From assembly GCF_009796865.1 (NCBI RefSeq), contig NZ_CP047028.1, positions 1,116,001 to 1,180,000 of the forward strand: a stretch of DNA of 64,000 nt, read 5' to 3'. The stretch comes from Formosa sp. L2A11 (lineage in GTDB: Bacteria > Bacteroidota > Bacteroidia > Flavobacteriales > Flavobacteriaceae). The notes beneath the pieces were generated by a model, which ran no database searches, was not told where the DNA came from, and was given only the letters and a program-made list of their open reading frames with translations. How positions within the stretch are numbered: the first letter of the stretch is position 1; every line of letters starts with the position of its first letter. Below are positions 44,819-53,329 of the stretch, in pieces. Both the position numbers and the translations under genes were made by a program.

Positions 44819-45796
44819 TTATAATTCAATTTTATCTAATGCTTTAAAGAGATCTTTTAATACATATGATTTAGTCTTAAAAGTTGTTTTAATAATTATT
44901 TTATCTTTATCAATTTCATAGGATTTATTGTAATCTTGATCCTTGTCTTTCAGTCTTACAGTAACTCCTTTTTCAATATCAATAATAAAAATAGGATTTG
45001 AAAAATCTATAGAATTTGTGAGCTGAATAATAATGTAATTATCTACCAATTTAACCTTTCCAATGGCATCTCTTCTTAATTTTTCAGGAGAACCAGTCAT
45101 TTCGTAGTCTGCAACAAAAAACCATGCATAAGAATTATCTTTTTTTAAAACAACTCCTTGAGACGACTTAAATACTTTGTAAACGGGAGATTCGTTAATT
45201 AGAAGTAGGCCGTTCTCGTTTTTATTTCGAAAATGATTGTGTCCATAGTAAGTTAACCAACCTGTTGTTGTTAATGGATTGTACCATTCTGGAACGTTAC
45301 TATTAGTGAAAAATAATTTATCAAGTGTCTCGCCTTTAATATCAATATAGTAGGTTTTAGGTAATATTATTTCTCCTGAAATCCATTTTGGTGGCGTGTT
45401 AATCATTAAATCAAAATATGTATTCCCTTCTAATTTTTTGTAATTCATATTAGAAGTAATTAACCATTGTAATGATGCTTCTGGTGTCTCCCATTTTTCA
45501 GGCAACAATTCTTTTTTAATAACTTCTAAAAAAGGTTTATTACTGTTTTCTATTAAACTAGGCGGTATAAGAATTGTTCCTTTTATATCGCAAAAACATC
45601 CAAAATTATCTAGTTTAAAAGTGTCTTTAGTTTTTCCGTTTATCAATGTAACATAAGTACCTCCAAAACTACTTCCTCCGTCGTAATAAGATTCTAAGGT
45701 GTCTATGTAGCCATCATTATTGAAATCTTTATTCGTGGTTTTATAATCTTGACTAAAAGCAATTATAGGGAGAAGAAAAGTTAAAATGTATTTCAT
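44819..45796 (-). CDS. Secreted protein of unknown function
   Basis: A 325-residue protein with signal peptide MKYILTFLLPIIAFSQ. The mature N-terminus has DFNNDGYIDTLESYYDGG, an EF-hand or FG-GAP-like calcium loop (DxNxDGxxD). The rest is beta-rich with many aromatic residues (TTTGWLTYYGHNHFRNKNE, SYAWFFVADYEM) and no family I can name. It is isolated: convergent with the DUF4249 gene and followed upstream by a 566-base empty stretch, which suggests an accessory gene. Function unknown. Confidence 0.7.
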   Translation of the reverse strand: MKYILTFLLPIIAFSQDYKTTNKDFNNDGYIDTLESYYDGGSSFGGTYVTLINGKTKDTFKLDNFGCFCDIKGTILIPPSLIENSNKPFLEVIKKELLPEKWETPEASLQWLITSNMNYKKLEGNTYFDLMINTPPKWISGEIILPKTYYIDIKGETLDKLFFTNSNVPEWYNPLTTTGWLTYYGHNHFRNKNENGLLLINESPVYKVFKSSQGVVLKKDNSYAWFFVADYEMTGSPEKLRRDAIGKVKLVDNYIIIQLTNSIDFSNPIFIIDIEKGVTVRLKDKDQDYNKSYEIDKDKIIIKTTFKTKSYVLKDLFKALDKIEL

Positions 45797-46362
45797 AATG
45801 GTGTATTTTTTATAATGCTATCAATTAACGTCAAATTACATTTAACTCCTTATGGTTTTTCTTAATTTGTTTTATAAATATAATAATAATAGAGATAATA
45901 GTTTTCTGTCTTTATTAATCTTAGAATTATATGTTTGTTAGTATAAAAAAAACAAATATTTTTTTCTAATAAGAGAAGTTCTGTGTTCTTTAAATGCGAT
46001 AGAAAAGAAGCTAAAATAGTTGAGATTTAACTGTTATATTTTGTTTTAAAAATAGCATCTTTAATAAAAAATTGATCTGTATTTTTTTTAGAAAAATTTA
46101 AAATAAAAGAGAATAAAATTTTTGAACTAACAAATTATATTTTTGTTCTTTCTGATGCAACAAGTTCAAAATTAAAAAACATATATTTTATTTATTATTA
46201 ATACTTTAAGTCTAAAATTAGCACCTGAATTTTAAAAAATATTAAAACGTAAATAGTTTGTAAAAAATAAATTTTTATACAAAAAATATAAAAGAATAAA
46301 TTTTGTTATTTAAGTAAAAAAATAAATAGATTTTTCATTAAATAATACGAAGTATAATAGTC
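45797..46362. other. 566-base gene-free, extremely AT-rich stretch
   Basis: Long A and T runs and very few G or C bases. I see no open frame, tRNA, clear hairpin or repeat. It separates two probable accessory genes on the minus strand and may be decayed DNA. Confidence 0.55.
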
Positions 46363-46758
46363 TTATTGAAAAAGAAAAACAGCAAATATTGAAACTATAA
46401 AATAAATAGTAATATTTCTAGCGCCATCAAAATCTTTAGCAATGCGTTGGCCTATTAAAAATAAGAATAAAACAAGGCAAGAAAAAATAGAACCCAACAG
46501 TGAAAAGTTGGTATTTTTCTGTGTTATAATTTCAAAAATTCCAAGACTACAAAATACAGTTGTTAGTATTTCTAAAATAAGAATAATTAATAAAGTTATC
46601 GGAATTAATGGTGGTACAAAAGTATTGGCAAAATGCGATTTTAAAAAAGTAATATTTCCTTTCCAATCTGTTAATTTATCTATTACACTCATTAAAAATG
46701 TAATAATTAAAAAGATAAGAATAAGTAATTCTGCACTATGATTTAAAATAGTTTTCAT
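46363..46758 (-). CDS. DoxX-family-like membrane protein
   Basis: A 131-residue protein with four membrane helices (ELLILIFLIITFLMSVIDKL; FVPPLIPITLLIILILEIL; SLLGSIFSCLVLFLFLIGQ; ITIYFIVSIFAVFLF). The overall layout and the loop IAKDFDGARNI resemble small DoxX-type proteins of Bacteroidota. No catalytic residues are evident. Six bases separate it from holB upstream on the same strand, so it may be transcribed with it. Family call moderately sure; role unknown. Confidence 0.65.
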   Translation of the reverse strand: MKTILNHSAELLILIFLIITFLMSVIDKLTDWKGNITFLKSHFANTFVPPLIPITLLIILILEILTTVFCSLGIFEIITQKNTNFSLLGSIFSCLVLFLFLIGQRIAKDFDGARNITIYFIVSIFAVFLFQ

Positions 46759-46764
46759 AGCTAT

Positions 46765-47916
46765 TTAATCTTGTTTTGCATGAAGTAAACGTGTTAGTTT
46801 TATAGATAAATCTGTTAAAACAATTTTAGAATTTCCGTTACGTTCAATATGGTAAATAGCATCTTGTAATGCTTCATAAATTTCCATAATATTTCCGTTA
46901 TGAATAAAAGGCGCAAACTTTTCTAATTTAAAAGCTGTTTTAGGTTCTAGGTAAACCAATTCGTTTGCTCCGTAATTTAACAGCATGGCTTGACGGAAAA
47001 AATCCATACAAAAAAGTAAAAATTGTTTTTGTGTTTCACGCCCCGTTTTTGCAATGTCTTCACTCCAATTTATAATATCGTGAATGGCTGCTTTATTCCC
47101 TTTTGCTTTAAAAGCGCTTCGAACCCAAAGTACAAACCAATCTTCAAATTGGGTGTCTTCAGAATCGTGATAAACTAAATCGCAAGCTTTGTTATAATTT
47201 CCGTTAGATTGACGCGCAATTTTTGTTGCTACATTTTCTTTTATTTCGTATTCTTTTACAAGTGCTTTTATTATAACTTCTTCTGCAAGTGCAGGGAAAT
47301 GTAAAACTTGACAACGTGAACGAATTGTGTTTATAATGTTTTGTTCTTCTTCAGCAATTAATAAGAAAATAGTTTGGTTTGGTGGCTCTTCAATTAGCTT
47401 TAATAATTTATTGGCAGCAGCGGCATTCATTTTTTCAGCCATCCAAATAATCATTACTTTATAACCACCTTCATAAGATTTTAAAGCCAATGCTTTTACA
47501 ATATCTTGAGCTTCGTCTACACCAATTTGTCCCTGCTTATTATCTACGCCCAACATTTTGTACCAATCAAAAAGATTTCCGTAAGGTTGTTCTTTTAATA
47601 ATTGTCGCCATTCTGTTAAAAAATGACTAGATACTGGGTGAGATTTTATACTTCCGGTTGTAGTTACTGGAAAGGCAAAATGTAAATCTGGATGCGAAAT
47701 GTTATTAAATTTAAGGTTGCAAGATGCGTTACCTGTATTATTTTCTCCACTTGTATTTTTACATAAAATGTATTGCGCATAGGCAATCGCTATTGGCAAG
47801 GTACCGCAACCTTCGGGACCAACAAATAATTGCGCATGTGGTATACGACCATTATCTACACTTTGTGTTAAATGGTTTTTAATATGCTCCTGACCTAAAA
47901 TATCTTTAAATAACAT
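46765..47916 (-). CDS. holB: DNA polymerase III delta' subunit
   Basis: A 383-residue clamp-loader subunit of the AAA+ family. The N-terminal region LFKDILGQEHIKNHLTQSV is typical. The P-loop position reads GPEGCGTLP, lacking the GK(S/T) of an active Walker A, as expected for delta', which does not hydrolyse ATP. EEPPNQTIFLLIAEEEQNI and NTIRSRCQVLHF (the SRC motif) follow. The C-terminal collar domain is present. A TAGTTTTG element (47921-47928 on the minus strand) lies only 5 bases before the ATG, so the message may be leaderless. Confidence 0.9.
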   Translation of the reverse strand: MLFKDILGQEHIKNHLTQSVDNGRIPHAQLFVGPEGCGTLPIAIAYAQYILCKNTSGENNTGNASCNLKFNNISHPDLHFAFPVTTTGSIKSHPVSSHFLTEWRQLLKEQPYGNLFDWYKMLGVDNKQGQIGVDEAQDIVKALALKSYEGGYKVMIIWMAEKMNAAAANKLLKLIEEPPNQTIFLLIAEEEQNIINTIRSRCQVLHFPALAEEVIIKALVKEYEIKENVATKIARQSNGNYNKACDLVYHDSEDTQFEDWFVLWVRSAFKAKGNKAAIHDIINWSEDIAKTGRETQKQFLLFCMDFFRQAMLLNYGANELVYLEPKTAFKLEKFAPFIHNGNIMEIYEALQDAIYHIERNGNSKIVLTDLSIKLTRLLHAKQD

Positions 47917-48078
47917 GTCGCAAAACTAAATATTTTTTAATTAAAGCAGCGGTTTAAATACGGTATACTTTTATAATGAAATTAAGATTTATCTATATTT
48001 TAAGTAATTTTTTAATAATCTTTTAAATTAGAAAACGTTTTCGTAAAAAAACACGTTTTAAAGCTATTTATTATTGTT

Positions 48079-48086
48079 TACATTTG
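48079..48086 (+). promoter_or_regulatory. Probable -7 element of the pgk promoter
   Basis: TACATTTG matches TAnnTTTG and lies 25 bases upstream of the pgk ATG. Confidence 0.5.
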
Positions 48087-48111
48087 TAGAATAACATCAA
48101 AACTTTTTAGG

Positions 48112-49299
48112 ATGAAAACACTTAATGATTTCAATTTTAATAATAAAAAAGCATTAATTAGAGTAGACTTTAATGTGCCTTTAGATAAAGATTTTACTGT
48201 AACAGATAATACAAGAATCGTATCTGCTAAACCTACAATTATTAAAATTTTAGAAGATGGAGGAAGCTGTGTATTAATGTCTCACTTAGGAAGACCAAAA
48301 GGCGCTCAGGATGAGTTTTCTTTAAAACATATTGTTAACGAAGTATCTAACATTTTAGGCGTAACTGTAAAATTTGCTTCAGACTGTGTTGGAGAAGTTG
48401 CAGAGAAAGCTGTTGCAGACCTTAAACCAGGAGAAGTTTTACTATTAGAAAATTTACGTTTTTATGCTGAAGAAACTGCTGGTGATGTAAAATTTGCTGA
48501 ACAACTTTCTAAATTAGGAGATATTTATGTAAATGATGCTTTTGGTACGGCTCACAGAGCGCATGCATCTACAACTATTGTGGCTCAATTTTTTCTAGAA
48601 AAAAAATGTTTTGGTTACTTATTAGCTCAAGAAATTGAAAGTATCCAAAAAGTATTAGAAACTGGAGAAAAACCCGTTTTAGCTATTTTAGGAGGTGCAA
48701 AAGTATCTTCTAAGATTACTATTATAGAAAATATTTTAGATAAAGTAGACCACTTAATTATTGGTGGAGGTATGACATTTACTTTCGTTAAAGCTCAAGG
48801 TGGTAAAATAGGGGATTCTATTTGTGAAGACGATAAAATGGAATTGGCTTTAGATATTTTAAAGCAAGCGAAAGAGAAAAACGTTCAAATTCACCTTCCA
48901 GTAGATGTTGTTGCGGCTAATGCTTTTAGTAACGATGCAGAAACTCAAGTGGTAGATGCAACACAAATTCCTGATGGATGGCAAGGTTTAGACTGTGGAC
49001 ATAAATCAAGAGAAATTTTTGATGACGTTGTTAGTAAGTGTAGAACTATTTTATGGAACGGACCTTTAGGTGTGTTCGAATTACCAACATTTGCAAAAGG
49101 AACTATCGCTTTAGGTAATTCTATTGCAGAAGCAACTAAAAATGGAGCCTTTTCTTTAGTAGGAGGTGGAGATTCTGTTGCAGCTGTTAAACAATTTGGT
49201 TTTGAAAAGAAAGTAAGCTACGTAAGTACCGGTGGTGGAGCAATGTTAGAGAGTTTAGAAGGGAAAACATTACCTGGAATTGCTGCTATTTTAGATTAA
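48112..49299 (+). CDS. pgk: Phosphoglycerate kinase
   Basis: A 395-residue glycolytic enzyme transferring phosphate between 1,3-bisphosphoglycerate and ADP. The N-terminal signature [29 protein letters not shown] and [12 protein letters not shown] bind the substrate. GGAKVSSKI and the C-terminal VGGGDSVAA with TGGGAMLE are the nucleotide-side motifs. Normal length. It is read away from holB from its own promoter. The inverted repeat at 49362-49441 may be its terminator. Confidence 0.97.
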   Translation: MKTLNDFNFNNKKALIRVDFNVPLDKDFTVTDNTRIVSAKPTIIKILEDGGSCVLMSHLGRPKGAQDEFSLKHIVNEVSNILGVTVKFASDCVGEVAEKAVADLKPGEVLLLENLRFYAEETAGDVKFAEQLSKLGDIYVNDAFGTAHRAHASTTIVAQFFLEKKCFGYLLAQEIESIQKVLETGEKPVLAILGGAKVSSKITIIENILDKVDHLIIGGGMTFTFVKAQGGKIGDSICEDDKMELALDILKQAKEKNVQIHLPVDVVAANAFSNDAETQVVDATQIPDGWQGLDCGHKSREIFDDVVSKCRTILWNGPLGVFELPTFAKGTIALGNSIAEATKNGAFSLVGGGDSVAAVKQFGFEKKVSYVSTGGGAMLESLEGKTLPGIAAILD

Positions 49300-49361
49300 A
49301 ATAAACAGAAATAATAATGATAGCTTAAGAGTTTTATAACTTTAACTTTCATTTTCAGTAT

Positions 49362-49441
49362 AAAAATACGAATTTAGCAGCTTTCACGTTATACCCACCT
49401 AAAGGTTTTATTAATGAAGCACAGACTAAATTCGTATTTTT
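49362..49441 (+). promoter_or_regulatory. Terminator-like inverted repeat spanning the start of the lytic transglycosylase gene
   Basis: Arms AAAAATACGAATTTAG (49362-49377) and CTAAATTCGTATTTTT (49426-49441) pair perfectly over 16 bp and are followed by more Ts. The 48-base loop contains the start codon at 49414, and the right arm is coding (codons 5-10). It could terminate pgk read-through or act as an attenuator of the downstream gene. Confidence 0.55.
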
Positions 49442-51066
49442 TTTATTTTGCATTTCTACAAATAACATGTTTTTATGCTCAGAATCCACAATCTAAAACT
49501 GTGGATCAAGATTCTTTGCATACAAGCGCAAGTAAAGTTGCTCAAGCACAAGAAGTAGTTGCAGAACGATTAACTGAAGATATGTTAGTCTCTGGTCAGA
49601 AATATGTTGTAGACACCGTAATAAGTGGTAAAACGTATTACAAACAAGATGTTAATGTAATTATAGATTCTCTAAATATAGAGAATCTTAAAGATCATGC
49701 TTACTCTGCAGAAGTAGACCGACTTTGGTTGGAAGAATTATATAATAATTCTTTGTACGATTCTATTTACGAGTCTGTTACAACACTAACTTTTGAAGAT
49801 GTAGATTATCCAGAACTAAATACAGATACACTTAAAAAAAGATTAAAAGAATTAGATGCAAAAACACCTTTTAATGTCGTTTACAATCCGGCTTTAGAAA
49901 GTGTAATTAAATCGTATTTAAAGCGCCGAAGAAATTCACTTCAAAGATTAATGGTTTTAAGTGAATATTACTTCCCAATGTTCGAGCGCGAATTAGATAA
50001 TTACAACATTCCTTTAGAAATTAAATATTTAGCAATTATAGAATCTGCTTTAAAACCAAGGGCAAAATCTAGAGTTGGAGCTACAGGTTTATGGCAATTT
50101 ATGTATCCTACAGGTAAATCTTACGATTTAGACGTAAGCAGTTATGTAGACGATCGTAGCGATCCCTTAAAATCTACAGAAGCAGCAGCAAAATACCTGT
50201 CTAAATTATATAGCATTTTTGGCGATTGGGATTTGGCTTTAGCAGCCTATAATTCAGGTCCAGGAAATGTAACTAAAGCCATAAGACGTTCTGGAGGTTA
50301 TGAAAATTATTGGAATATTAGAAATTATCTTCCACGTGAAACAGCCGGATATTTACCTGCTTTTTTAGCAACCATGTATATTTTTGAAAATGCTGAAGAA
50401 CTTGGGTTTTCTAGAGGAAAACCAGAAATTGGATATCTTGAAACAGATACAATCCACGTGAAACAAATGATTACTTTAGATCAGGTTTCTGAAGTTACAG
50501 GCGTAAAGATTGAAGAACTTCAGTTCTTAAACCCATCTTATAAATTAGATATTATTCCTTTTACAAAAGATGAAGTTTATACGTTGCGCTTGCCTGTTCC
50601 TGCAATTGGACCTTTTGTGTCTAACGAAGAAAAAATTTATGCATTCGCTAAAGCCGAATTTAATAAAAGAGAAAAACCATTACCACAGTTTATAGAGTCT
50701 GAAACGAAGACAAGGTATACCGTTAGATCTGGAGATTATTTAGGTAAAATTGCAAGAAAATTTAGTGTGCGTGTTAGCCAGATAAAACAATGGAATGGCC
50801 TTAGAAGCAATAGTTTAAGTATTGGTCAGCGTCTAACAATTTATCCAAGAAACTCGACTGCTACACCTAAAAAAACAACATCTACGGCATCGTCTTCAAA
50901 GAAAACAACGTCTGGCGGACGAACTTATATTGTTAAGCAAGGAGACTCTTTATGGAGTATTGCTCAAAAACATTCTGGAATTTCTGTTGAAAATATTAAA
51001 GAATGGAACGGTATTAGCGGTACAAGTTTAAAACCAGGAATGACCTTAAAAATGTATAAAGGTTAA
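49414..51066 (+). CDS. MltD-like lytic transglycosylase with LysM domains
   Basis: A 550-residue peptidoglycan-cleaving enzyme. After a signal peptide (YFFYFAFLQITCFYAQ) and a 130-residue leader comes the SLT domain at about 190-330. It has the catalytic Glu in LAIIESALKPRAKSRVGATG (first Glu) and the motifs GLWQFMYPTG and AYNSGPGN. Two LysM domains at the C-terminus (YTVRSGDYLGKIARKFSV and YIVKQGDSLWSIAQKHSG) bind peptidoglycan, separated by a Ser/Thr/Lys linker. The DUF4837 lipoprotein gene follows after 23 bases, so the two are probably one operon. Confidence 0.92.
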   Translation: MKHRLNSYFFYFAFLQITCFYAQNPQSKTVDQDSLHTSASKVAQAQEVVAERLTEDMLVSGQKYVVDTVISGKTYYKQDVNVIIDSLNIENLKDHAYSAEVDRLWLEELYNNSLYDSIYESVTTLTFEDVDYPELNTDTLKKRLKELDAKTPFNVVYNPALESVIKSYLKRRRNSLQRLMVLSEYYFPMFERELDNYNIPLEIKYLAIIESALKPRAKSRVGATGLWQFMYPTGKSYDLDVSSYVDDRSDPLKSTEAAAKYLSKLYSIFGDWDLALAAYNSGPGNVTKAIRRSGGYENYWNIRNYLPRETAGYLPAFLATMYIFENAEELGFSRGKPEIGYLETDTIHVKQMITLDQVSEVTGVKIEELQFLNPSYKLDIIPFTKDEVYTLRLPVPAIGPFVSNEEKIYAFAKAEFNKREKPLPQFIESETKTRYTVRSGDYLGKIARKFSVRVSQIKQWNGLRSNSLSIGQRLTIYPRNSTATPKKTTSTASSSKKTTSGGRTYIVKQGDSLWSIAQKHSGISVENIKEWNGISGTSLKPGMTLKMYKG

Positions 51067-51089
51067 TCATTCTGTTAAAATCGAATATT

Positions 51090-52070
51090 ATGCATAAAAT
51101 TCTATTTTTTGTATCTGCTTTTTTGTTGATACTTACTGGCTGTAAAGGGGACAAAAAAGAAAACCTTTTGTCTGATTCTTCAGGAAATCTTAATCACCTA
51201 TCTGTAGTTGTTAGTAATGAATTGTGGCAAGGAAAAGTAGGGGAAGCTATACGAAACACGATGGCATCTCCCGTAGATGGGTTACCGCAAGACGAACCTT
51301 TGTTTTCATTAAGTCAGATTCCATCTCAGGTTTTTAGTGGGTTTGTAACAAAAAACAGAACGGTTTTAATTATAGAAATAGGCGCAAATAAAACATCTTC
51401 GGTAAAATTTGCTAAAAATGTATTTGCAAAACCACAAAGAGTTGTTGTTGTTTCTGGAAAAACAGAAGACGAAGTTATTGAGCAATTAGAAACTAATGCT
51501 TTAAAAATTGTTGAATCTTTTAAAAGTCAAGAAACAAAAGAAAAACAACGTAGAATTAAATTATCGCTTCTTAAAATAGATACTATTGAAAATGCTTTAG
51601 GGATTAAAATGGAGATTCCTTCTGCTTACCGCATTGCAAAAAAAGACGATAAATTCTTTTGGTTAAGAAAAGACATTACAACAGGAACACAAAATATAAT
51701 GGTGTACGAATTACCGTTAAATATGCTTAAGCATAACGATAGTTTAGTAAATCAAATTATTAAAATTAGAGATTCTATAGGTAAAGTTCATATTCCGGGA
51801 CCAACAGATGGTACGTTTATGATTACAGAGAAAGCGTATGCGCCTTACTTGTTTGAAAAAACTTTAGACAATAAACCTGCTATAGAAACTAAAGGAATAT
51901 GGGATGTTAAGAATGCTTTTATGTCTGGTCCTTTTATAAATTACATGATTGAAGATAAGGCAAATAATAGATTAATTGTAGTTGAAGGGTTTACATTTGC
52001 TCCGTCTGTAGAAAAACGAGACTATGTGTTTGAATTAGAAGCAATATTAAAATCTATAAAAATAGAATAG
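51090..52070 (+). CDS. DUF4837 lipoprotein
   Basis: A 326-residue lipoprotein (MHKILFFVSAFLLILTGC, Cys18). The sequence (SVVVSNELWQGKVGEAIRNT, SQIPSQVFSGFVTKNR, FFWLRKDITTGTQNIMVYE, FMSGPFINYMIEDKANN) matches the Bacteroidota DUF4837 pattern. Function is not known. Its regular place behind a lytic transglycosylase suggests an envelope role. Terminator immediately downstream. Confidence 0.85.
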   Translation: MHKILFFVSAFLLILTGCKGDKKENLLSDSSGNLNHLSVVVSNELWQGKVGEAIRNTMASPVDGLPQDEPLFSLSQIPSQVFSGFVTKNRTVLIIEIGANKTSSVKFAKNVFAKPQRVVVVSGKTEDEVIEQLETNALKIVESFKSQETKEKQRRIKLSLLKIDTIENALGIKMEIPSAYRIAKKDDKFFWLRKDITTGTQNIMVYELPLNMLKHNDSLVNQIIKIRDSIGKVHIPGPTDGTFMITEKAYAPYLFEKTLDNKPAIETKGIWDVKNAFMSGPFINYMIEDKANNRLIVVEGFTFAPSVEKRDYVFELEAILKSIKIE

Positions 52071-52096
52071 TTACTTCTTATAAAATATAGGATACA

Positions 52097-52128
52097 AAAA
52101 AAGCCAACAATTAATTGTTGGCTTTTTT
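52097..52128. terminator. Bidirectional terminator between DUF4837 and tatA
   Basis: A 14-bp perfect stem AAAAAAGCCAACAA / TTGTTGGCTTTTTT with a TTAA loop, between convergent genes. Confidence 0.92.
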
Positions 52129-52149
52129 GTGTTTAAATGAATATACAAA

Positions 52150-52338
52150 TTATTCTTTTTTATCTTTATTAAGACCTTCCTCTTCTTCTTTAGAGGCATC
52201 TTTAAACTCTTTAATACCGCTTCCTAATCCACGCATAAGCTCAGGTATTTTTTTACCTCCAAAAAGCAATAAAACAATAACCACGATTAAGATAATTTGT
52301 GGTGCACCAATAACTAAAAAAGTTCCTAAAGAGATCAT
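52150..52338 (-). CDS. tatA: Twin-arginine translocase subunit TatA/TatE
   Basis: A 62-residue protein with one N-terminal membrane helix ([20 protein letters not shown]) and the conserved Phe-Gly hinge and Pro-Glu after it. An amphipathic helix ([14 protein letters not shown]) and a charged tail follow. TatA forms the pore of the Tat system for folded proteins. tatC is not adjacent. It is a single minus-strand gene between two plus-strand envelope genes. Confidence 0.92.
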   Translation of the reverse strand: MISLGTFLVIGAPQIILIVVIVLLLFGGKKIPELMRGLGSGIKEFKDASKEEEEGLNKDKKE

Positions 52339-52456
52339 ATTATTTCAAGTTTAAAAAACAAAGGTAATAATTAAAGTTTAATATTAAAGTTTTAGTAATA
52401 ACTTTAGGAAAACATAAAGGTTTTGTCACATAAATTTATTTAATTTTGTGTCCAAG

Positions 52457-53329
52457 ATGAAGCAAAAGAAAACTAAAAAGAAAAAAATAGCAAGAAAGTT
52501 ACTACACAAGTATCGTCTTGTTATTTTAAATGAAGACACGTTTGAAGAACGTCTTTCATTTAGACTTACAAGGTTAAATGTATTTGTAGTACTTTCATTA
52601 TCTAGTATTTTTTTAATTGTAGGAACAACCATTTTTATTGCATTTACTCCATTAAGAGAATATATTCCAGGTTATTCGTCTTCAGCATTAAAAAAATCGG
52701 CTACAGAGTTACATTATCAAGTAGATTCGTTACAACAGGTCTTACACGAAAACGAGCAATTTTACGAATCCATTAAAAAAGTATTGAAAGGAGATATATC
52801 TACCACCAATATGGATAAAGATTCTATTATTGCTGCGACAAAATTTGAAGCAAGCCAGGTAGATTTAAGTGCAACTCGAGCAGATTCTATATTACGAGAG
52901 AAAGTAGACAAAGAGGATAAGTATAATTTATTCGATTCTGCAACAACCTCTGCTAATTTTGTTTTATTTCCTCCAGCAAGTGGAGAAATTAGCGAACCAT
53001 ATAACGTACACGATAAACATTTTGCAGTAGATATTATTGTTGCTAAAAATGCACCAATAAAAGCCACAGCAGACGGACGTGTTATTTTTGCAGAATGGAC
53101 CACACAAACAGGTTATGTAATTATTATAGAACATAGTTATGGGTTAATTTCGGTATATAAACACAATGCCTCTTTAACCAAAGATCAGGGCGATTTAGTA
53201 AAAGCGGGAGAGGTTATTGCTACGGCAGGAAACTCCGGAGAATTTACTACCGGACCACATTTACATTTCGAATTATGGAGTGATGGTTATCCTATTAATC
53301 CAATTAATTTTATCGATTTTAAACCATGA
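52457..53329 (+). CDS. M23 family metallopeptidase
   Basis: A 290-residue membrane-anchored peptidase. A basic start (MKQKKTKKKKIARKLLHKYR) is followed by one membrane helix (LNVFVVLSLSSIFLIVGTTIFI) and a coiled segment (LHYQVDSLQQVLHENEQFYE). The C-terminal LytM domain has the zinc ligands in HFAVDIIV (the usual HxxxD) and HLHFELW. It is likely a peptidoglycan endopeptidase or a regulator of one. I use the ATG at 52457; the GTG at 52448 overlaps a TAATTTTG -7 element. The GH3 gene overlaps its last codons. Confidence 0.9.
   Translation: MKQKKTKKKKIARKLLHKYRLVILNEDTFEERLSFRLTRLNVFVVLSLSSIFLIVGTTIFIAFTPLREYIPGYSSSALKKSATELHYQVDSLQQVLHENEQFYESIKKVLKGDISTTNMDKDSIIAATKFEASQVDLSATRADSILREKVDKEDKYNLFDSATTSANFVLFPPASGEISEPYNVHDKHFAVDIIVAKNAPIKATADGRVIFAEWTTQTGYVIIIEHSYGLISVYKHNASLTKDQGDLVKAGEVIATAGNSGEFTTGPHLHFELWSDGYPINPINFIDFKP

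Noticed and set aside
52448..52456. GTG start of the M23 peptidase gene
   Set aside because: The GTG is part of TAATTTTG, a likely -7 element; the ATG three codons later is preferred.
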